This document shows, piece after piece, positions 60,376 through 64,000 of a DNA stretch of 64,000 nt (within the stretch, counting starts at the first letter, position 1; every line of letters begins with the position of its first letter). The notes beneath the pieces are model-generated. The model saw nothing but the letters and a program-made list of their open reading frames with translations, made no database searches and was not told the origin of the DNA. The translations under genes were made by a program, and so were the position numbers. The DNA is from Hyphomonadaceae bacterium (GTDB lineage Bacteria; Pseudomonadota; Alphaproteobacteria; Caulobacterales; Hyphomonadaceae): positions 1-64,000 of the forward strand of contig JALHLR010000018.1 in the NCBI GenBank assembly GCA_022844475.1, written 5' to 3'.

Positions 60376-61274
60376 GAGATCCCTGTCTGCTGAGTCATGA
60401 AGTCGGAAAAACGTTCGGATAGCCGCCGCACATCGCCCGTGACGCCAGCGTATTTGCCGCGGAAGGTGTTGTAGCTGTCGAGAGCTGCACGATCCATCGC
60501 ATTCAGGACATGCACGGATTCGGGAATGGTGGGGCCGAACCAGCGGTCCTTGAGATAGATGTCGCGCAGGTCGGACGCGACCTGGCGCGCATACTTGGTA
60601 TCGCGGAAGCGCGTGATCAGTACGAAGTTGCGGCTCGCCAGGTCTGGCGCGATGAATTTGCCGACCCAGTCGGAGAACTGCTTCGTTCCCCATGTCGAGA
60701 CCGAGTCGGCGATGGTCGGCGTCACATAGGCGTCGGCGAGCGCAAGGCCGGCCCGCGCCAGAGGCGACAGGTGCGGCGGGCAGTCGATCAGGATGATGTC
60801 GTAGAGAGACTGCAGCGGTTCAAAGGCTTTGCGATAATGCTCGGCCAGCGCATCTGCCAGCGTGGTCGGCGTGCCTGCGCGGCCATACCATTCTTCCTCG
60901 AGGCTGAGTTCACGCAGGCGCAGATGAGGATGCGAGGGCAGGCTGGAAATCCAGCCGAGCCGGACGTCCTGCTCCTCGGCAAGGCGTAGCTCCTCCAGTG
61001 TGACGGCGTTGGGCATGATGTAGGGCGCAGCCGAGGGCGGCTTGCCGGCCATGAAGCTGGCGAGAAGGTGGTGCGTGCCCTTGCCCTGGTCGGACGCCGC
61101 CTGGACGCCCATCTCGGTGAGCAGCATCTGGCTGGAATTCGCCTGCGGATCGAGATCGATCACGAGCACGCTCATGCCATAGTAATAGGCCAGCCCGTCG
61201 GCCAGCATTACGGTCGTCGTGGATTTGCCGACCCCGCCCTTGAGATTGGCGATCGCAGCGGTGAGTGCGGCCAT
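60354..61274 (-). CDS. Orphan ParA-family ATPase
   Basis: A 306-residue deviant-Walker ATPase: IANLKGGVGKSTTT with signature Lys12 and Lys17, VLVIDLDPQANSSQ (switch I) and ILIDCPPHLSPLARAGLALADAYVTPT (Walker B and switch II). There is no N-terminal HTH, and no parB or parS is seen, so it is not the chromosome-segregation ParA. Orphan ParA proteins usually position protein complexes on the nucleoid or membrane. It lies amid polysaccharide genes, with a small overlapping partner gene downstream. Confidence 0.88.
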   Translation of the reverse strand: MAALTAAIANLKGGVGKSTTTVMLADGLAYYYGMSVLVIDLDPQANSSQMLLTEMGVQAASDQGKGTHHLLASFMAGKPPSAAPYIMPNAVTLEELRLAEEQDVRLGWISSLPSHPHLRLRELSLEEEWYGRAGTPTTLADALAEHYRKAFEPLQSLYDIILIDCPPHLSPLARAGLALADAYVTPTIADSVSTWGTKQFSDWVGKFIAPDLASRNFVLITRFRDTKYARQVASDLRDIYLKDRWFGPTIPESVHVLNAMDRAALDSYNTFRGKYAGVTGDVRRLSERFSDFMTQQTGISWHKVRD

Positions 61275-61367
61275 ACGAGCATGTTCCCCGATATCCGCTA
61301 ACCTTAGAGTGATTTTTGAGGATGTCTCCCCGCAAGCCCGCGCGGGCAGGTCGCCCCTCAGGATGCG

Positions 61368-62549
61368 CTATTCTGCAGCTTGTGGCGGGGTGATCCGGCC
61401 CAGGGCCCGAGTTTCCTCCACGTTCGTACGCCCCAGCGCCCGATCGATCAGGCCGCCGAGTTCTCCACGCGGAGCCACAAGGGTGGATTCGGGCAGGTTG
61501 AGCAGGCGCTTGCGGCGAACGGCGACGGGCGATCCGTTGGCGGCAAGGCTGAGGATCAGCGCCGGCAGGGTGGTGGCAAGGCTTTCCGGCAGGGTGAAGC
61601 CTACATCCCGCGCTTCGATCCAGCTCGCGGTTTGCGTGCCCGCGGGCGCGATGGCCGGCACGCCATAGTATCCGCCTTCGTAGATGCGGTTTGGCAGGAG
61701 CCAGGCGGAGTTGAAGCCCGCCTCCATGAAGTCGCCAGCCCAAACGACATCGAGCCCGGAATAGATGTTCGACAGGTCTTCGGGCGAGCGGTAGCGGCCA
61801 TGGAAGGTCAGGTTCGCGACGCCCTTGATCCGCGCGTGGAAGTCCGGAATCTCAGTCAGCGCCGGAACACCGTGGAGGTGGATATGAACCTTCGCTCCAG
61901 CCTCGCGCGCCGTGTTCAGGAGCAGGTCCAGCGAGCGACGGCAGCGAAGCACGCCGACCCAGCCCAGTTGCAGGGGGCCGGTCCGGAGGTCCGTCCTGGA
62001 GGGTCGGGGCCCATAGTCCGCGCCAGCGGCGAGACGGTTTTCCAGAACAAAAGGGACGTAACGTCCGTGATGATGCAGATCGAAGTGGTTGCGGAGGAAG
62101 CCGGGGGAGGAAACCACCAGCGCGCGCGTGCGTGCCAGCAGCGCGCCTTCAAGCCTGCGAAAGGCGAGGCCGAGCATGTCCTTCCGGGTCAGCAGGCGAT
62201 GGACGTCCAGCGCTTCGTAGATGACTGGCGTGTCCAGGCCTGCGATGCGCCGGGCGCGGAAGGCCGTCGCAAGCATGTCGAGGTTGCGCGCGTAGATGAC
62301 GTCAGCCTGCGCCAGGAGATCAGGCTGCCCCGCCGCGAGCCGCGCCCCGCGAAAGATTGACCTGATCCGCTGCAGGTAGGCCGCGTCATAGGTTCGACCA
62401 AGGTCTACATTGTCCCAGTCGACTTCAACCTGATCGCGGCGCCGCATGGTGAATCCGGTTACCTTCAGACCATCATCGCGGAATCCCTGTACCCGTCGGC
62501 GCACTGCGGCGTCGGCGGCGTCCTGAGCGAAGAAGGCGACGTGCGTCAT
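61368..62549 (-). CDS. Glycosyltransferase, GT-B family
   Basis: A 393-residue protein. The N-terminal domain begins HVAFFAQDAADAAVRRRVQGFRDDGLKVTGFTMRR, a region reading DVIYARNLDMLATAF follows, and the C-terminal half contains LQLGWVGVLRCRRSLDLLLNTAREAG, LTFHGRYRSPEDLSNIYSGLDVVWAGDF and LLPNRIYEGGYYGVPAIAP, the last being the nucleotide-sugar E/G-rich loop of GT-B enzymes. I use the ATG at 62549; a GTG at 62606 is an alternative. Presumably cytoplasmic, acting on the same surface glycan as its neighbours. Confidence 0.82.
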   Translation of the reverse strand: MTHVAFFAQDAADAAVRRRVQGFRDDGLKVTGFTMRRRDQVEVDWDNVDLGRTYDAAYLQRIRSIFRGARLAAGQPDLLAQADVIYARNLDMLATAFRARRIAGLDTPVIYEALDVHRLLTRKDMLGLAFRRLEGALLARTRALVVSSPGFLRNHFDLHHHGRYVPFVLENRLAAGADYGPRPSRTDLRTGPLQLGWVGVLRCRRSLDLLLNTAREAGAKVHIHLHGVPALTEIPDFHARIKGVANLTFHGRYRSPEDLSNIYSGLDVVWAGDFMEAGFNSAWLLPNRIYEGGYYGVPAIAPAGTQTASWIEARDVGFTLPESLATTLPALILSLAANGSPVAVRRKRLLNLPESTLVAPRGELGGLIDRALGRTNVEETRALGRITPPQAAE

Positions 62550-62715
62550 GAGGTCGACAGGTGCAAGCTGCGCGCCTGTCACCCTGTAGAAATGTTGTGT
62601 AGTCACACTAGCTAACCGAAGGTGGTTTGGTCGGCGGTCGGGACGGCGTGGCTCGCCTGTTGCGTGGCAGTGGGCTCCGCCAAACCCCGGCGGCGGCCAT
62701 GTTCGGGAGTTCGGG

Positions 62716-63642
62716 TTGAAGTTTCCGCCCCTCCGATTGCGGGAAAGGCTGGAAGCCGCGCGCGATTGGGCGCGACTGGCCTGGGACAGGTGCGTGCGGT
62801 TCGTGGCGGGGGTTGGTTCTGCGGGATCGGTCGACCCGGGCGCTAAAATCGTGTCTTTTGAGGGGCCTGCGGCCATTGTCCCTGAAGGGCGTCGCATCTA
62901 TGCGGTCGGCGATATTCACGGCCGTGCCGACCTGCTGGAGAAGCTTCTCGGGATAATCCGTGCCGACGCGCTGGGAGAACCGGCCAGGGAAAAGCCGATC
63001 CTGATTTTCCTCGGCGATTACATCGACCGCGGTTTCCAGTCGAAGGAGGTGATCGATCTCCTCATGGGCGATCTGGTGTCCCCATTCGAGACACATTTCC
63101 TGAAGGGTAACCATGAAGCGGCCATGCTGCAGTTTCTTGATGAACCCGCCATGGGGCCGCGCTGGGCGGAGTTTGGCGGAGCGGAAACGCTGGTTTCGTA
63201 CGGCGTGAGGCCGCCGCGATCACGGACGTCCCTCGATGGCTGGGCCATCGCCTCGGACCAGTTGAACAGCCTTCTGCCGTCCGCGCATCTGGCCTTCCTC
63301 AAGAACCTGCAGGTCAGTGTCCGCATCGGCGATTACATGTTCGTACATGCGGGCGTGCGACCAGGCGTGGATCTCGCCCGACAGTCCGAACAGGACATGC
63401 TGTGGATCCGCGAGGAGTTCCTGAACGACAAGCGCCCGCTCGGCGCAGTGGTGGTTCACGGTCACACCCCCACCACGCGCCCGCACCGGGATTCCAGACG
63501 GATCGGCATCGATACGGGCGCCTATCTCAGTGGCCGGCTGACGGCGGCCCGTTTTGAGCATGATGGCGTGGACTTCCTGTCGACTGGCCCTTCCGCAGAG
63601 CCGGCGACGGACACACCAACATACCAGGAGGTTCGCCGTTGA
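62716..63642 (+). CDS. Metallophosphoesterase, serine/threonine phosphatase type
   Basis: A 308-residue calcineurin-like phosphatase: RIYAVGDIHGRADLLEKLL, ILIFLGDYIDRG, HFLKGNHEAAML, FVHAGVRPG and VVHGHTPTTRP, giving all metal-binding motifs of the PPP family. TTG start at 62716 with GGGAG upstream; the N-terminal 60 residues are basic and not conserved. Its stop overlaps the export gene start (TTGA), so it is the first gene of the polysaccharide operon and may dephosphorylate a tyrosine- or serine-phosphorylated component of it. Confidence 0.88.
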   Translation: MKFPPLRLRERLEAARDWARLAWDRCVRFVAGVGSAGSVDPGAKIVSFEGPAAIVPEGRRIYAVGDIHGRADLLEKLLGIIRADALGEPAREKPILIFLGDYIDRGFQSKEVIDLLMGDLVSPFETHFLKGNHEAAMLQFLDEPAMGPRWAEFGGAETLVSYGVRPPRSRTSLDGWAIASDQLNSLLPSAHLAFLKNLQVSVRIGDYMFVHAGVRPGVDLARQSEQDMLWIREEFLNDKRPLGAVVVHGHTPTTRPHRDSRRIGIDTGAYLSGRLTAARFEHDGVDFLSTGPSAEPATDTPTYQEVRR

Positions 63643-64000
63643 ATCCCGTGAAGACCCTTGCTTTCATGCTTGTCGGCATCGTGGCCGTGCTGATTTCGGC
63701 GTGCGCATCAGGGCCCGCCAAGGGCGGCCCGGTTGATGCGGCGCCGGCAGGGCTGACAGGCTATCGGCTCGGCTCCGGCGACGAGATCAAGGTTACCGTA
63801 TATGGCGAGCCCGATCTCTCGGGCAATTTCGTCGTCGATGGCGAAGGCGAGATCGCGATGTCGCTGATCGGCCAGGCGCCCGTTGGCACTCTCACGCTCA
63901 CCGAGGCAAGCCAGAGCATCGAGGCGCGTCTGAAGGACGGCTATCTGCGCGATCCGAAGGTGACGGCCGAACTGGTGAAGGGGCGCCCGTACTACATTCT
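63639..64000 (+). CDS. Wza-type polysaccharide export protein (partial, cut by window end)
   Basis: The frame starts at a TTG (63639) preceded by AGGAGG and coupled to the phosphatase stop. The protein begins LNPVKTLAFMLVGIVAVLISAC, a lipoprotein signal, then enters the Poly_export/SLBB domain: YRLGSGDEIKVTVYGEPDLSGNFVVDGEGEIAMSLIGQAPVGTLTLTEASQSIEARLKDGYLRDPKVTAEL. This is the outer-membrane channel of Wzx/Wzy-type capsule, exopolysaccharide or holdfast export. About 120 residues are present; the ORF is open at the window edge and is not in the ORF track. Confidence 0.9.
   Translation, partial: MNPVKTLAFMLVGIVAVLISACASGPAKGGPVDAAPAGLTGYRLGSGDEIKVTVYGEPDLSGNFVVDGEGEIAMSLIGQAPVGTLTLTEASQSIEARLKDGYLRDPKVTAELVKGRPYYI

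Overview
The window looks like a chromosomal segment from an alphaproteobacterium, most likely of the Caulobacterales/Hyphomonadaceae type. The support is high GC content, a methionine synthase split into two genes, a nepR-ecfG general stress locus, orphan HWE-kinase sequence, a dense group of GANTC (CcrM-type) sites, and a polysaccharide-export operon at the right edge. I saw no rRNA, tRNA, CRISPR array, insertion sequence or prophage. Most of the window is single-copy housekeeping genes, with several small, decayed or regulatory elements between them. The genus cannot be fixed from the sequence alone.

Layout, left. 16-1439 (minus) is the outer-membrane lipid-asymmetry pair mlaA-mlaC. 1608-8675 (plus) is a tightly coupled methionine/folate operon: an ArsR-methyltransferase fusion regulator with a palindromic operator, metF, a VOC protein, the homocysteine half of MetH, a PPOX-fold flavoprotein, a lipoprotein RidA homologue and the cobalamin half of MetH. 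An intrinsic terminator closes it. A TonB-dependent receptor, a flavoprotein and a DEAD-box helicase with a structured leader follow. 14.6-21.8 kb holds a TerB/DnaJ-like co-chaperone, an EamA exporter, a cell-wall amidase, a BLUF photosensor, an AlkA glycosylase, fructose-1,6-bisphosphatase, a DoxX protein and soluble transhydrogenase.

Layout, middle. 21.9-37.1 kb carries transporters (DASS, AEC, CorA/ZntB, TerC), an acyl-CoA ligase, a pair of small paralogous membrane proteins, TlyA, aroC, an SDR, a HELFH lipoprotein, pdxH and a cyclase-family hydrolase. 37.6-41.9 kb has a 27-residue lysine/alanine peptide, tsaC, a 250-bp spacer packed with GANTC sites, and three YceI-domain genes, one fused to cytochrome b561. 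42-53 kb has a hybrid histidine kinase, an MBL hydrolase, lepB, a CelD/HfsK-like acetyltransferase, a histidine phosphatase and the xseB-ispA-dxs isoprenoid operon.

Layout, right. 53-64 kb contains lipoproteins, an AI-2E permease remnant, a PRC-barrel protein, two family-2 glycosyltransferases, nepR and ecfG overlapping out of frame, a frameshifted HWE histidine-kinase remnant, an orphan ParA with a small partner, another glycosyltransferase, a phosphoesterase and the start of a Wza-type export gene.

How the parts may work together. The met operon combines methyl-folate formation, the split methionine synthase and a candidate SAM/SAH-sensing repressor. Four short intergenic matches to the EcfG promoter (GGAAC-N16-CGTT, one mismatch each) sit before nepR, a PRC-barrel gene, a small membrane-protein pair and, more weakly, the BLUF gene, so stress control may reach several loci here. 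The glycosyltransferases, acetyltransferase, ParA pair and Wza-like gene suggest a surface-polysaccharide locus extending beyond the right edge. All functional calls are from motif reading; no database search was run.
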